From Mucilaginibacter terrigena (GTDB lineage: Bacteria > Bacteroidota > Bacteroidia > Sphingobacteriales > Sphingobacteriaceae): a stretch of DNA of 64,000 bases. The stretch lies in the NCBI RefSeq assembly GCF_004168255.1, contig NZ_SEWG01000002.1, forward strand, positions 310,001-374,000. The letters run 5' to 3'. The notes under the pieces were generated by a model. The model made no database searches. It was not told where the DNA came from and saw only the letters and a program-made list of their open reading frames with translations. Below, piece after piece: positions 50,419 through 60,970 of the stretch; within the stretch, counting starts at the first letter, position 1; every line of letters begins with the position of its first letter. A program made the position numbers and the translations under genes.

Positions 50419-53367
50419 ATGAACTGGATAACGGGCAAAATTTTCAAACAAATTTTCATTATCACATTATTTATCCCGTTAGCTTCTTTCGGCCAGAAGT
50501 TTACTTTTTCTCATCTCGACATAGAAGACGGCCTCATACAATCGCAGGTAACTCATTTTTCGCAGGATAGCAAGCATCGTTTATGGATAGCCACATTTGG
50601 CGGTGCCTGCCGGTTTGATGGTAAGGAGTACCTTAAAATATCAAAATCAAAAGGCCTGAGCAGCAACTTCGTTTATTCGGTTTATGTTGATAAGCACGAC
50701 AGGCTGTGGATAGGCACTGATGATGGCCTGGCATGCATCTCCGAGGGCAAAACCGTTAGGTATGCGGTATTCCCCGGGCATAAAAGCAATGCCACAACCG
50801 CTATAACTGCCGATAAGAACGGTACCATATATGCAATTGTAAGTAATAAGCTTTATAAGGTTGATGGTAAAATTCTTGCGCCAGTGCAGATGTCGGATGA
50901 CAAAAACGACCTGCTTACCTGTTTTGCCGTAAACCCTGATGGTACGCTGTATGCCTCGGTATTTAAAAAAGGGATCTACAGCCTTGAACGGGGTAAATGG
51001 GCATTAAAAGTACCATTTGATACTATGGGCCAGCCTGTAGTAATTGTTAAAATATTGTTTGACAAGGTAAAAAAGGGCAATATTTTTCTTTGCTCGGGTA
51101 CCGGGTTGTACCAAGTTGATGGCCCAATGCTGAAACCTTATGCAGAGGACTTGCTTACAGCCGCTGCAAAGCCGTTTAGTTGTTTAGAACAGGATGTAGA
51201 CGGAAATTTATGGATAGGTTCTGTTAAGGGCGCGTACTGTATCAAATCAAATAAACTCATTCAATTTAACTCGCAGAACGGCTTTACCGATAACCCGGTA
51301 ATTGATATTTATAACGATGCCGACTATAATTTATGGCTTGGCACATCGGGCAGCGGCGCTTATAAATACGAAGGCGATGGATACCTTACGGCTAACCCTG
51401 TTATTCAAACCAATAATAACCAGATCATTATCGGCCTCGCCAAAACAAAAAAAGGCGAGGTACTTGCCAATGTAAGCGGCACCGGCATCATGAAATATTC
51501 GCAGGGTGTTTTGTCGCCATATTCCCTCCCTAAAAGTGCCCTTAACGTTACGCTTGTGAATTGCCTTTTTACCGACAGGCAGCAAAATATATGGGTAGGC
51601 ACTAATTTTGGCGGGATGTGGAAATATGACGGAACCAAAATGGAAAGGTTCCCGTGGACTACCAGCAGCATCATAAATGTAATTTGCCAGGATGCCGATG
51701 ATGCCATATGGTTTGGTACATCGTTAGGGTGTTACCGTGTAACTAAAAAGGGCACGCAACGCATTACCGATGCCCCTGTTTTTGTATCAACGTTATTGCC
51801 GCTCGGTAAAGATTCGGTACTAATAGGTACGCATAATGGCGCCCTGCTATCGGTAAATAATAAAGTCGTACTCTCACCAGCGTTGTCGTTTTTAGATCAA
51901 TCGTCGGTATATAGTATGCTGCGTGTTGGCAATAATATATTATTCGGCACAGATGATAAAGGCATCTTTGTATGGCAAATGAACACAAACCGGGTTATCA
52001 ATATAGATGAAACCGAAGGCCTTAAATCAAGCAGTATATACTGCATGGCAGCAGATGGTAATGGCGATGTTTGGGTTGGTACAGGTAAAGGGGTAAACCA
52101 CTTAAAAAAAGCTGCAAAACCACAATTATTTAAAGTTTTAAATAACAACTACCCCAATAGCGAGATAGCGGAGGCCAATCAAAATTCTATTTTATTTAAG
52201 GGTGATGAGGTGTTGCTTGGTACCACAAAGGGGTTAAAAATATATAAAACCAGCCAGGGCAGCAGGCGCATTAACCCACCACAAATAGTTTTAAACGAAA
52301 TAAGGATCTATGATAAAAATGGCAAGTACCAATCGTTAAAAAACGACTCGGCTACCGGGCCTTTAACGCTCGATCATGGCCAAAATCATATCGCCATATC
52401 GTTTTTAGGCATCTATTTAAAAGATCCGGAAGATGTTACGTATCAATACCGTTTAACTGGCTTAAGCGATAAGTTTAGCCAGCCGGTAAAAAACCCTTTT
52501 GTAGAGTACTTTTCGTTGCCTCCCGGTAAATACTGTTTCGAGATCATATCTATTGATGGTAATGGCAGCGAATCGAACTGTTCGATATTAACCAAGTTCG
52601 AAATTGTGCCTGCTTTTTACCAGGGTACTGTATTTAAAATATTGGTATTGTTAACGTTTTTGATATCGGGCATTATTATCCAGGCATTATGGAACCACAA
52701 AAAAAGGCGGCAAAAAACCCTGTTGGAGTTAATGAAAAAACAGGAAGTGGTAAAAATACGCCAGCAAACCGCCGAAGATTTTCATGACGACCTGGGCAAT
52801 AAACTAACCCGTATCTCCATCTTGTCAGAGATCCTGCAATCGCGCAGGGGGGATGGTAAAGAGGAAGAGCGCAAACTGGTAGATCAGATAAAATCAAACA
52901 CACTTTCGTTGTACAATGGCACCAAGGATATACTTTGGGCGCTGAACCCTAAAAACGATAATTTATACGAGATATTAAAGCATATAAAAGAAATTGGGAT
53001 TGAGCAGTTTGCAGATACACCTATAGTTTTTGAGATGCCCGGTTTGCATACCGACCTAAAGCAGTTTAGGCTGAGTATGGAACACAGCCGCAATTTACTG
53101 ATGATATTTAAGGAATTGATAAACAACGTACTTAAACATGCCCACGCAAAAAGCGTAAGGATTATTGCCAGCCGGCAGGATAACGAAAAACTGCTGCTGG
53201 CCATCAGGGATGATGGGGTAGGTTTTGAGAAAAACATGCTTGCCACCGGCTACGGTATGAGCAATATAAAAGCCCGCGCAAAACGCATAAACGCCGAACT
53301 GAGTGTGGAAAGCAGCAAGGGTGCCGGTACCATCACAAAACTTATTATAAACCTAAAACCGGCATAA
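50419..53367 (+). CDS. Sensor histidine kinase with two-component propeller domain
   Basis: This is a 982-aa membrane sensor kinase. It has a signal (~1-24), then a periplasmic two-component propeller (~30-600) with repeated blades such as RLWIGTDDGLACISEG and NIWVGTNFGGMWKYDG, and a Y_Y_Y-type Ig domain (~615-725). One membrane helix (~735-755) is followed by a HisKA_3-type dimerisation/phosphoacceptor domain with H789 in FHDDLGNKLTRIS, and a HATPase domain ending before residue 982. Its response regulator is encoded next. It may sense the PUL 1 glycan. Confidence 0.92.
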   Translation: MNWITGKIFKQIFIITLFIPLASFGQKFTFSHLDIEDGLIQSQVTHFSQDSKHRLWIATFGGACRFDGKEYLKISKSKGLSSNFVYSVYVDKHDRLWIGTDDGLACISEGKTVRYAVFPGHKSNATTAITADKNGTIYAIVSNKLYKVDGKILAPVQMSDDKNDLLTCFAVNPDGTLYASVFKKGIYSLERGKWALKVPFDTMGQPVVIVKILFDKVKKGNIFLCSGTGLYQVDGPMLKPYAEDLLTAAAKPFSCLEQDVDGNLWIGSVKGAYCIKSNKLIQFNSQNGFTDNPVIDIYNDADYNLWLGTSGSGAYKYEGDGYLTANPVIQTNNNQIIIGLAKTKKGEVLANVSGTGIMKYSQGVLSPYSLPKSALNVTLVNCLFTDRQQNIWVGTNFGGMWKYDGTKMERFPWTTSSIINVICQDADDAIWFGTSLGCYRVTKKGTQRITDAPVFVSTLLPLGKDSVLIGTHNGALLSVNNKVVLSPALSFLDQSSVYSMLRVGNNILFGTDDKGIFVWQMNTNRVINIDETEGLKSSSIYCMAADGNGDVWVGTGKGVNHLKKAAKPQLFKVLNNNYPNSEIAEANQNSILFKGDEVLLGTTKGLKIYKTSQGSRRINPPQIVLNEIRIYDKNGKYQSLKNDSATGPLTLDHGQNHIAISFLGIYLKDPEDVTYQYRLTGLSDKFSQPVKNPFVEYFSLPPGKYCFEIISIDGNGSESNCSILTKFEIVPAFYQGTVFKILVLLTFLISGIIIQALWNHKKRRQKTLLELMKKQEVVKIRQQTAEDFHDDLGNKLTRISILSEILQSRRGDGKEEERKLVDQIKSNTLSLYNGTKDILWALNPKNDNLYEILKHIKEIGIEQFADTPIVFEMPGLHTDLKQFRLSMEHSRNLLMIFKELINNVLKHAHAKSVRIIASRQDNEKLLLAIRDDGVGFEKNMLATGYGMSNIKARAKRINAELSVESSKGAGTITKLIINLKPA

Positions 53368-53370
53368 CAC

Positions 53371-53997
53371 ATGGGCACACCAATCAAAATAGTGATCATT
53401 GAAGATGATGACACCATCAGGAACGGTTACGAGTTTTTAATAAACGCCAACAACGGTTTTAAGGTTGTAAATACCTATTCCTCGTTTGATATAGCGCAGC
53501 ACACCATTACCGCCGACAGGCCCGATGTTATTTTGCTGGATATACAGCTGCCGGGTACAGGTGGCATAGCCGCGCTGCCAAAACTAAAAAGGATATTGCC
53601 AAGTACGCTGATACTTATTATTACGGTTTACGAATCGGAGCAGGTGATATTTGATGCACTGATGAACGGCGCATCGGGGTACCTTACTAAAAGCACGCCA
53701 TCTGTAAAGATCATCGAAGCAATACGGGAAGTTTGCGAAGGTGGGGGGCCGATGAGTGTAAACATCGCCCGTATGGTTATCTCGTCCTTCAGGCGAAACC
53801 AGGATTCGCCGCTGTCAAAACGCGAAACACAGATCCTGGAATTAATTGCCAGCGGAAAAAGCCGCAGCATGGTTGCCAAAGAACTTTTTATCGACCTGGA
53901 AACGGTGAGGAGCCATATCAAAAAGATCTACATCAAACTTGATGTAAACTCTCGCTCAGAAGCCATTACTGCCGCAAAAAAGAACAAATTTATCTGA
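53371..53997 (+). CDS. Response regulator, NarL/LuxR type
   Basis: This 208-aa response regulator has a receiver domain with phosphoacceptor D57 (VILLDIQLPGTGG) and a C-terminal LuxR-type HTH (~150-208, with LSKRETQILELIASGKSRSMVAKEL). It starts three bases after the sensor kinase stop and is clearly its partner. Unlike the hybrid two-component systems common in Bacteroidota PULs, sensor and regulator are separate proteins here. Confidence 0.93.
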   Translation: MGTPIKIVIIEDDDTIRNGYEFLINANNGFKVVNTYSSFDIAQHTITADRPDVILLDIQLPGTGGIAALPKLKRILPSTLILIITVYESEQVIFDALMNGASGYLTKSTPSVKIIEAIREVCEGGGPMSVNIARMVISSFRRNQDSPLSKRETQILELIASGKSRSMVAKELFIDLETVRSHIKKIYIKLDVNSRSEAITAAKKNKFI

Positions 53998-54188
53998 ATT
54001 TTACCCCGAAAATATCAGGAAATTTCTTAAAAATCACCCCGACTGGGGGATACGCAGCCCGATTACACACCGTAGATTTGATTAACAATTAATAGAATGA
54101 CTATAGAATTACTATTGTTATTGTTTTGAGCATTAGTAGCTGTGCATCAACTAATTGAAAAATATGATTCAATATTTATAATACGGCA

Positions 54189-54557
54189 ATGGAGATAAAA
54201 TATATTACGCTGTTTGCAGCTGATATAAGCGAGGAAACGGCTTTTTGCCGGGATAAATTAGGCTGCCTGGTAAAAAAGGAAACCAGCTTTTTTGACGGGC
54301 AGCCCTGCACCATTTTAAACGGCCAGCAATTTAATATTAACCTGGTGCTGATGAAGAGTAAAGATGGTGTAAAACAGGCGGGCACGGTAATACTTAATTC
54401 AAAAGATTTCCTTAAAGATCATTACGAGTTAAGGCAAAAAGGCATTCAGTTTCAGTCGGGGCCGGAATATACTGCAGGTGGTTTAGCCGCCGCATTTACA
54501 GACCCGGCCGCAAACCGCTGGTTGCTGGTAGAAGAAAGGGAGTATAACGAGGATTAA
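54189..54557 (+). CDS. VOC-superfamily (glyoxalase/dioxygenase-fold) protein
   Basis: This 122-aa protein has the paired beta-alpha-beta-beta-beta fold of the vicinal-oxygen-chelate superfamily (KYITLFAADISEETAFCRDKLGC to FTDPAANRWLLVEE). The metal-binding residues are not clear, so the activity is uncertain; members include glyoxalases, dioxygenases and antibiotic-resistance proteins. It starts an operon with the AraC regulator, two bases apart. Confidence 0.75.
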   Translation: MEIKYITLFAADISEETAFCRDKLGCLVKKETSFFDGQPCTILNGQQFNINLVLMKSKDGVKQAGTVILNSKDFLKDHYELRQKGIQFQSGPEYTAGGLAAAFTDPAANRWLLVEEREYNED

Positions 54558-54559
54558 TT

Positions 54560-55423
54560 ATGGACTATTTAAAGGTATTAAAGAACAATAATAAGATCAT
54601 CAGCAAAACCACCTACTGCAAGGAGGATGTACAAACCGCTGCCGACCTTACCCTGCGTTGTGTTTTTTCGGGCAACGAGCGGTGCAGTATAGGGCGCAGG
54701 GAGCTATTGATCTACGCCGATTCTTTTATTATGCTTAACAAAGGTACCCAATACAATACTTGCATAAGCTCTGAAATACCTGTTCAATCATTTGCTATTA
54801 CCTTTGATAATGCCTTTGTAACCGATTTTTACAGCAGCTATACCTCATCAAACCATAATTTACTAAATGGCATAATAACAAATAGCGCCGAGGATAAACT
54901 TAACGAAACCCTGTACCCGTTTGCCGGGGATATTAAGTTTAACCTGCTGCACCTTAAGGCGAATTTAGATAGCGGCCTTAACGATGAGTTGCTGATAAAC
55001 GAATACCTGCACCATTGCCTGATAACCTATAGCTCGGTTTACAATAAAGAAATTTTTGAAAAGGCCCGTCTGTTATCTATCCAGAACACCGGTACCCGGC
55101 TGGAGATATTACGCAGGCTTAACCTGGCCAAAGAATACCTGTACAGCAATTACGATAAAAACATAAACCTAAACGAACTTGCCGCTTATGCCTGCCTATC
55201 GGTAAATCATTTGCTGCGCACATTTAAGCAGGCGTTTGGCCGCTCGCCTCACCAGTTTTTGATCGATATCCGCTTAAAAAGGGCGCAGCAGCTATTGCGC
55301 AAAAGCAACTACTCGGTTAACGAGGTGGTAACCCTTATCGGTTTTGAGTGCCCGAGTTCGTTTATACGCCTTTTTAAACAGCGGTTCGAAACTACGCCGC
55401 TTATTTATCGCCAGTCGGCATAA
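54560..55423 (+). CDS. AraC-family transcriptional regulator
   Basis: This 287-aa regulator has an N-terminal cupin-like sensing domain (~1-170) and a C-terminal AraC-type double HTH (~190-287), with LNELAAYACLSVNHLLRTFKQAFG and VVTLIGFECPSSFIRLFKQRF. It lies directly downstream of the VOC gene, upstream of the second SusCD operon, and in the same direction as both. It may control either; the sequence does not decide. Confidence 0.88.
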   Translation: MDYLKVLKNNNKIISKTTYCKEDVQTAADLTLRCVFSGNERCSIGRRELLIYADSFIMLNKGTQYNTCISSEIPVQSFAITFDNAFVTDFYSSYTSSNHNLLNGIITNSAEDKLNETLYPFAGDIKFNLLHLKANLDSGLNDELLINEYLHHCLITYSSVYNKEIFEKARLLSIQNTGTRLEILRRLNLAKEYLYSNYDKNINLNELAAYACLSVNHLLRTFKQAFGRSPHQFLIDIRLKRAQQLLRKSNYSVNEVVTLIGFECPSSFIRLFKQRFETTPLIYRQSA

Positions 55424-55588
55424 ATCACACTGTTTATAACAGTTGCGCCTGCCTTAAAATAGGTGCATCCCGTTACGAATGGTGATTCTCGCATATCCGC
55501 ACAAATCCGCATCGGCTAATATTGCTACATAAAGCCATACCTGTGCACATGGGTGTTTTAACTGATTTCTTATTATAAAAACAACTAA

Positions 55589-58500
55589 ATGAAAAAAATT
55601 TTACTGATTTGCATGTGTTTTTTATTGCTCTTCAAAACACAGCTATTTGCGCAGGAGCGCACCGTTAGCGGTACGATTACTGCAAAAGAAGATGGGCAGC
55701 CCATACCCGGGGTTACCGTAAAAATTAAGGGCACAACCATAGGTATGCAAACCGGCATAGATGGTAAATATTCGTTAAAAGCGGCCAATGGCGCGGTTTT
55801 AACGTTTTCGTTTTTGGGATATAACGACCAGCAGGTAACCGTATCCAAGGATATTGTAAATATTGTGCTAACCGTTAACAGCCGCCAGCTTGGCGAGGTG
55901 GTAGTTACAGGCCTTGGTATAAATAAAGCCAAAAAAACGCTGGGCTATGCGCAAACCTCTGTTAAAAACGAGGAGATAAATAAATCGGCCCCTATAAACC
56001 TGTTGGGTGGTTTGCAGGGTAAAATATCCGGTGTAAATATCTCTAACGTATCGGGTGCTTCGGGCGGTTCAACCAAGGTAATATTAAGGGGTTACACCTC
56101 TATTGGCGGTACAAACCAGCCTTTGTACGTTGTTGATGGTATACCATTGAACAACGCGCGCAGCGGCTCTGACGATAACTTCGACTTTGGTAACAACGCC
56201 AATGATATCGACCCTAACCTGATAGATAACATCAGTTTCCTTAAGGGTTCTGCAGCGAGTGCAATTTATGGATCGCGCGGTTCAAACGGTGTTATTGTTA
56301 TCACCACAAAAAAGGGTAAAACCGGCAAACCGGTTGTCGATTTTTCATCGGCATCTACCATGACTAATGTAGCCTTTATTTACAAGCCGCAGGAAATATT
56401 TGGCCAGGGATGGGACGGGCATTTTGTACCCGGCGAAAACGGTAACTGGGGCCCTAAATACGATGGGCAGCTAAGGCCATGGGGAGCAGTTGTAAACAAT
56501 ACGCAGCTGATAAAACCATTTTCGTTCATCAAGGATAATGTGAGGAGTACTTATGACAGCGGTATGGAGTTTAATAACAACATTACCATTAGCGGGGGTA
56601 CCGATGCTTCTAACTACCTGTTATCGTATAATAACATTACCAGCGATGGGGTACTGCCGGGTAATGTTGATGGGTTTGCAAGGAATAATTTTACACTAAA
56701 AGGCGGTACCAATTATAAAAATTTCTCGGCCGATGCTACACTTAATTATGTGGCTAAAAACGGAAACTTTGTGGCAACCGGCCAGGGCCCAACTGGCGTG
56801 GCCAACACTTTTTATGAAAGTGTGCTACAAATACCAGGCGATATCCCTATAAAAGACCTTAGGGATTACAAAAACCTGTATTTTAACACAGATAACTATT
56901 ACACGCCATTTGCCGAAAACCCGTATTATACTTTATACGAAAACGGCAGTAAAACCAAAAGCGACCGTTTCTTCGGTAATATCAACTTAAATTATAAGCT
57001 GGCGCCGTGGTTTACCTTACAATTGCAGCAAGGTGCGGATGTAAGTAATTCGGGCACGAAGATCTGGTATAACAGTAACTCGCCTACACCGGGCAGCTGG
57101 GTTGGCGGCGGCAACACCGAGGGCCAGTCGCGCACGCCTGATGATGGTGGTGTTGAAGAAGACAACTATCAAAACTACGAGTACGATACCAAATTGCAGG
57201 GAATCTTTGTGAAAAAGATAGGCTCGGATTTTGACATCAATGCGTTAGCTGGTATAAATTATAACGATAGGGGAAGCCGCAGCGTAGCTACATCAATACA
57301 AGGTTTGGCTATCCCGGGTTTCTTTAACTTATCAAACAGTGTAAATAAACCATCAAGCGCCGAAGCTGAAAGCCATCGCCGTTTGTTAGGCTTTTACGCG
57401 CAGGGTACTGTTGGTTACAAAAACTATTTATACCTTACAGTTACCGGCCGTAATGATATTACATCTACACTGGCCACCGGCAACAACAGCTATTTTTATC
57501 CTGCTGCCAACGCGTCTTTTATATTATCGCAGGCGCTTGATATGAAGAGTTCGGCGGTTAGCTACATCAAATTAAGAGGTAGCTATGGCGAAACCGGTAG
57601 CGATACCGACCCATACAGCGTATCTAATATATTGTCGTCTACAAGTGTTGCGCTTGGGTTTGGTAACCTTAGTTTCCCCTTCCAGGGCGTACCGGGCTTT
57701 ACGATCAGTAACACGCTGTTAAACTCTAACCTGAGACCAGAACGTGTAAAAGAATACGAGTTTGGCGGCGAGTTCAGGTTCCTGAACGACCGTTTAGGCT
57801 TAGATGTTACTTATTACCAAAGGACACGCAGAGACCAGATCTTAGCTGTGCCTATAGCCCCAAGTGGTGGCTACTCGTTCGAGCTGGTAAATTTTGGCGC
57901 TGTACGTAACCGCGGTATCGAGCTTGCATTTAGCGCTACGCCGGTAAAAACCAACCTGGTTAACTGGGATATTAACTATACCTTCTCAAAAAGCCGCAGC
58001 ATAGTAACTGCCTTACCTGAAGGTTTAGATAAAGTTATATTGAATGGTGATGGTTACGGTGGCGAGTTTGTAGCCATGAAAGACCAGCCCCTTGGTATTT
58101 TACAGGCACCGGTACCTACTTATGACCCACAGGGACATATAGTGGTAGATAGCCAGGGTTTCCCTATTGCGGCATCAGCTAACGGCAGCTACGGTAATTT
58201 CCAACACGATTTTGTGATGGGCTTTAACAGTAATGTTAGGGTACAGAATTTCACCTTAGGCTTTACAGTTGAGTGGGATAAGGGCGGCAAGTTCTATTCT
58301 GGTACAGCCGATCTTTTCAACTTTGTTGGTGCCGATCCGCGTACTACCTATAACGACCGTAACCCTTTTATTGTGCCAAACTCGGTACAGCAGGTTAAAG
58401 ATGCCAACGGCAATGTTACAGGCTACATTGAAAATACTACGCCAATAAGCGAAGCCGATAACGACGACTATTACTACACCAGTTCTAACAAAGCGCAGGC

Positions 58501-58774
58501 ATGGTCGAGAGATATATTGGACAGGAGCTTTGTTAAGCTGCGCGAGGTGGTATTAAACTACAGCCTGCCAAAAAGCTTTACCAACAAGCTGGGTGTTGCA
58601 AAAGCGTCTATTGGCCTATACGGCCGTAACTTATATACCTGGCTTCCGGCCGGTAACAAAGTTGTAGACCCCGAAGTATCTAACTACGGTACAGACCTGG
58701 CCAGCGAATACGGGGAGTTCCGTACGGCACCGCCACTGCGTTATTACGGCGCCGCACTAAAAGTTACATTTTAA
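55589..58774 (+). CDS. SusC/RagA-type TonB-dependent transporter (locus 2)
   Basis: This 1061-aa outer-membrane transporter has a signal peptide (~1-22, ending LFAQ), a carboxypeptidase-like plug extension (VSGTITAKEDGQPIPGVTVKI), the SusC signature LGEVVVTGLGINKAKKTLGYA, the plug (LYVVDGIPLNNARSG), and a long beta-barrel with an aromatic-rich end. It heads a four-gene operon with a SusD, an Ig-like lipoprotein and a Lipid_bd-like lipoprotein. No glycoside hydrolase is encoded here, so the substrate is unknown. Confidence 0.92.
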   Translation: MKKILLICMCFLLLFKTQLFAQERTVSGTITAKEDGQPIPGVTVKIKGTTIGMQTGIDGKYSLKAANGAVLTFSFLGYNDQQVTVSKDIVNIVLTVNSRQLGEVVVTGLGINKAKKTLGYAQTSVKNEEINKSAPINLLGGLQGKISGVNISNVSGASGGSTKVILRGYTSIGGTNQPLYVVDGIPLNNARSGSDDNFDFGNNANDIDPNLIDNISFLKGSAASAIYGSRGSNGVIVITTKKGKTGKPVVDFSSASTMTNVAFIYKPQEIFGQGWDGHFVPGENGNWGPKYDGQLRPWGAVVNNTQLIKPFSFIKDNVRSTYDSGMEFNNNITISGGTDASNYLLSYNNITSDGVLPGNVDGFARNNFTLKGGTNYKNFSADATLNYVAKNGNFVATGQGPTGVANTFYESVLQIPGDIPIKDLRDYKNLYFNTDNYYTPFAENPYYTLYENGSKTKSDRFFGNINLNYKLAPWFTLQLQQGADVSNSGTKIWYNSNSPTPGSWVGGGNTEGQSRTPDDGGVEEDNYQNYEYDTKLQGIFVKKIGSDFDINALAGINYNDRGSRSVATSIQGLAIPGFFNLSNSVNKPSSAEAESHRRLLGFYAQGTVGYKNYLYLTVTGRNDITSTLATGNNSYFYPAANASFILSQALDMKSSAVSYIKLRGSYGETGSDTDPYSVSNILSSTSVALGFGNLSFPFQGVPGFTISNTLLNSNLRPERVKEYEFGGEFRFLNDRLGLDVTYYQRTRRDQILAVPIAPSGGYSFELVNFGAVRNRGIELAFSATPVKTNLVNWDINYTFSKSRSIVTALPEGLDKVILNGDGYGGEFVAMKDQPLGILQAPVPTYDPQGHIVVDSQGFPIAASANGSYGNFQHDFVMGFNSNVRVQNFTLGFTVEWDKGGKFYSGTADLFNFVGADPRTTYNDRNPFIVPNSVQQVKDANGNVTGYIENTTPISEADNDDYYYTSSNKAQAWSRDILDRSFVKLREVVLNYSLPKSFTNKLGVAKASIGLYGRNLYTWLPAGNKVVDPEVSNYGTDLASEYGEFRTAPPLRYYGAALKVTF

Positions 58775-58785
58775 TAATCTTATTC

Positions 58786-60279
58786 ATGAAAAGTAGAAAC
58801 AACCATATAAAAATTCTTTTTGCTACAACTATTGCGTGCATAACGCTGGGTTGCAGCAAGATCAATGAAATAAACGTAAGCCCCAACAATCCCTCGATAG
58901 ATAAGGCAACCCCGCAGGTATTGTTCCCTTCGGGTGTAATATCAACTGCGGGTGTATCGGGCGGCGAATTAAATATTGTTGGCGGGATCTGGTCTCAGTA
59001 TTGGACACAATCGCCGGCAGCCAACCAGTTCAAAACCATCGATTCGTACAACCTGCAGCGGCAGGATTTTATCAGAGGGTATAACGAATTGTTTTCGGGC
59101 GCACTGGCCGATTACCAGCTGGCTATAACCAAAGCTAAAGCAAACGGCCAAAACCAGTTTTTGTTAATGTGTACGGTAATGAAAGCCTACACCTATGAGA
59201 TACTGGTAGACCTGTACGATAAAGTACCATACACCGAGGCATTCCAGGGTGCTGCAAACCTACAGCCTAAGTTTGACGACGGTTATGATATTTATAAAGC
59301 TTTAATTGCCGAGATAGATGCCGCATTGGCCACAGATTATAACGTACCACTTTCGGAAGCTGATTCAAAAATAGACCTTTTGTTTGGAGGCGACGGTTCT
59401 GCTACACCGGCGGCGCAAATGGATAACTGGAGGCAGTTTGCTAATACGCTTAAACTAAAAATGTACCTGCGTATGGTAAACACGCATGCCGCCGAAGCCG
59501 AAGCAGGTGTACGTGCGTTGTACACTGCTAATGCAGATTTCCTACAGAAAAGCGCCGTGGTGAACGTATTTAAAGATGAAACAGATCAGCGTAACCCAAT
59601 ATACGAGTACACAGTAAAAAACCTGGGCGCCAACGATCTGCGGGCAAGTAAAACCTTTACAAGCTGGTTAACTGCAAACAACGATGCGCGTACCGTTAAA
59701 TACTTTGGCACCGCTGCGCCAACCGCTATAGATCAGGGTAATTATAACGCCCCGCAATCGGCACAACCCGGTTACTATATCGCAACAGCGCCTGCTTTTA
59801 GCGCAAAAGATCCGGTTTACTTTTTAAGTGATGCCGAGTCGTATTTCCTGCAGGCCGAGGCAGCCGCAAGGTATGGTGTGGGTAACGCATCATCGCTGTA
59901 TACCAGTGGCGTAAACGCTGCATTTGCACAGTATGACCTTACCGCGCCAACTACAGGTGTATATGCATATCCAAACAGCGCTAATTTCCAAACCAATTTA
60001 AGGGCAATCATTTACCAGAAATGGGCATCGTACCCAAATTCGCATTCATTGGAAGGGTTTTTTGACCAGGAACGCACCGGATACCCCGAGATAAGCCCTG
60101 TATACTCTTTGGATGCCAGCTACAACCCCGGCGAGTGGGTGTATTCAAAAAATGGTGTTACCGGTGGTAAATTCCCTAAACGGATGGTATATCCCGATTC
60201 GGAAAGAAGCCGCAACTCTAACACACCGCCCGAAGTGCCTATTACTACACCGGTATGGTGGGGACTGCCAAATAATTAA
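58786..60279 (+). CDS. SusD/RagB-type lipoprotein (locus 2)
   Basis: This 497-aa lipoprotein (lipobox ending TLGC) has the SusD fold. It includes the conserved helical region around YEILVDLYDKVPYTEAFQG and the C-terminal FLSDAESYFLQAEAAARYG, and belongs to the SusD-like_2 type. It starts 11 bases after SusC and binds the imported ligand together with it. The family call is firm, the ligand unknown. Confidence 0.9.
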   Translation: MKSRNNHIKILFATTIACITLGCSKINEINVSPNNPSIDKATPQVLFPSGVISTAGVSGGELNIVGGIWSQYWTQSPAANQFKTIDSYNLQRQDFIRGYNELFSGALADYQLAITKAKANGQNQFLLMCTVMKAYTYEILVDLYDKVPYTEAFQGAANLQPKFDDGYDIYKALIAEIDAALATDYNVPLSEADSKIDLLFGGDGSATPAAQMDNWRQFANTLKLKMYLRMVNTHAAEAEAGVRALYTANADFLQKSAVVNVFKDETDQRNPIYEYTVKNLGANDLRASKTFTSWLTANNDARTVKYFGTAAPTAIDQGNYNAPQSAQPGYYIATAPAFSAKDPVYFLSDAESYFLQAEAAARYGVGNASSLYTSGVNAAFAQYDLTAPTTGVYAYPNSANFQTNLRAIIYQKWASYPNSHSLEGFFDQERTGYPEISPVYSLDASYNPGEWVYSKNGVTGGKFPKRMVYPDSERSRNSNTPPEVPITTPVWWGLPNN

Positions 60280-60297
60280 CAGCTAAAAAAGGAAATT

Positions 60298-60960
60298 ATG
60301 AAAAAATATATAAGTTACATCGCCCTAATATTAGCAGGGGTAATACTTGTTTCGTGTCACAAGGATAAATTTGATTATAAGCCCGGTTATGTAGGGCGGT
60401 CTAAAATAACAACATACCCTATTATTACCGTTAAGGGATCTGATTATGTGCTGGTAACAAAAGGCGGCACCTATAATGACCCGGGCGCTACTGCCAAGGC
60501 CGGCGCCGAAGATGTTGAAGTAAAATCTTCAACCATTAACGTTAATGTGGCTGGCGTTTATACACAAACCTATACAGCTACCAATGTAGATGGGTTTTCG
60601 GCTACTGCAACCCGCCACGTAGTGGTTTATGATACCGATGCAGGTGCGGCAGCGCATGATTACTCTGGTAATTATGCCCGCAATACCAATGGTTCTGTTG
60701 TTGAGGTAACTAAAATTGCACCGGGCGTTTATTCTGTTTTTAACCCTGGTGGTGCTCCCGGAACAGACCTTACTGTGATAGCATTTAACGACACCGGAAC
60801 CGACTTTTACATCCCGCAGCAAAACGCAAGCGATGGGTCGCCAACCAGTTCATCGCAGGAAACCTCGGTACCGGCGCCCGGTGGTAAACTTGCCGGTTTT
60901 AACTGGGTAATAATAAACCCAACTTATGGCCCAGCGTTACGAATTTTTAGTAAAATATAA
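60298..60960 (+). CDS. Ig-like lipoprotein, DUF5011/BT_2262-type (locus 2)
   Basis: This 220-aa surface lipoprotein has lipobox VILVSC and an Ig-like domain with the DUF5011 hallmark YNDPGATAKAGAEDVEV and GVYTQTYTATNVDGFSATATRHVVV, followed by a second beta-rich part. Such proteins accompany SusCD systems as auxiliary binding proteins. It starts 18 bases past SusD. Confidence 0.78.
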   Translation: MKKYISYIALILAGVILVSCHKDKFDYKPGYVGRSKITTYPIITVKGSDYVLVTKGGTYNDPGATAKAGAEDVEVKSSTINVNVAGVYTQTYTATNVDGFSATATRHVVVYDTDAGAAAHDYSGNYARNTNGSVVEVTKIAPGVYSVFNPGGAPGTDLTVIAFNDTGTDFYIPQQNASDGSPTSSSQETSVPAPGGKLAGFNWVIINPTYGPALRIFSKI

Positions 60961-60970
60961 TTAAGCAACC

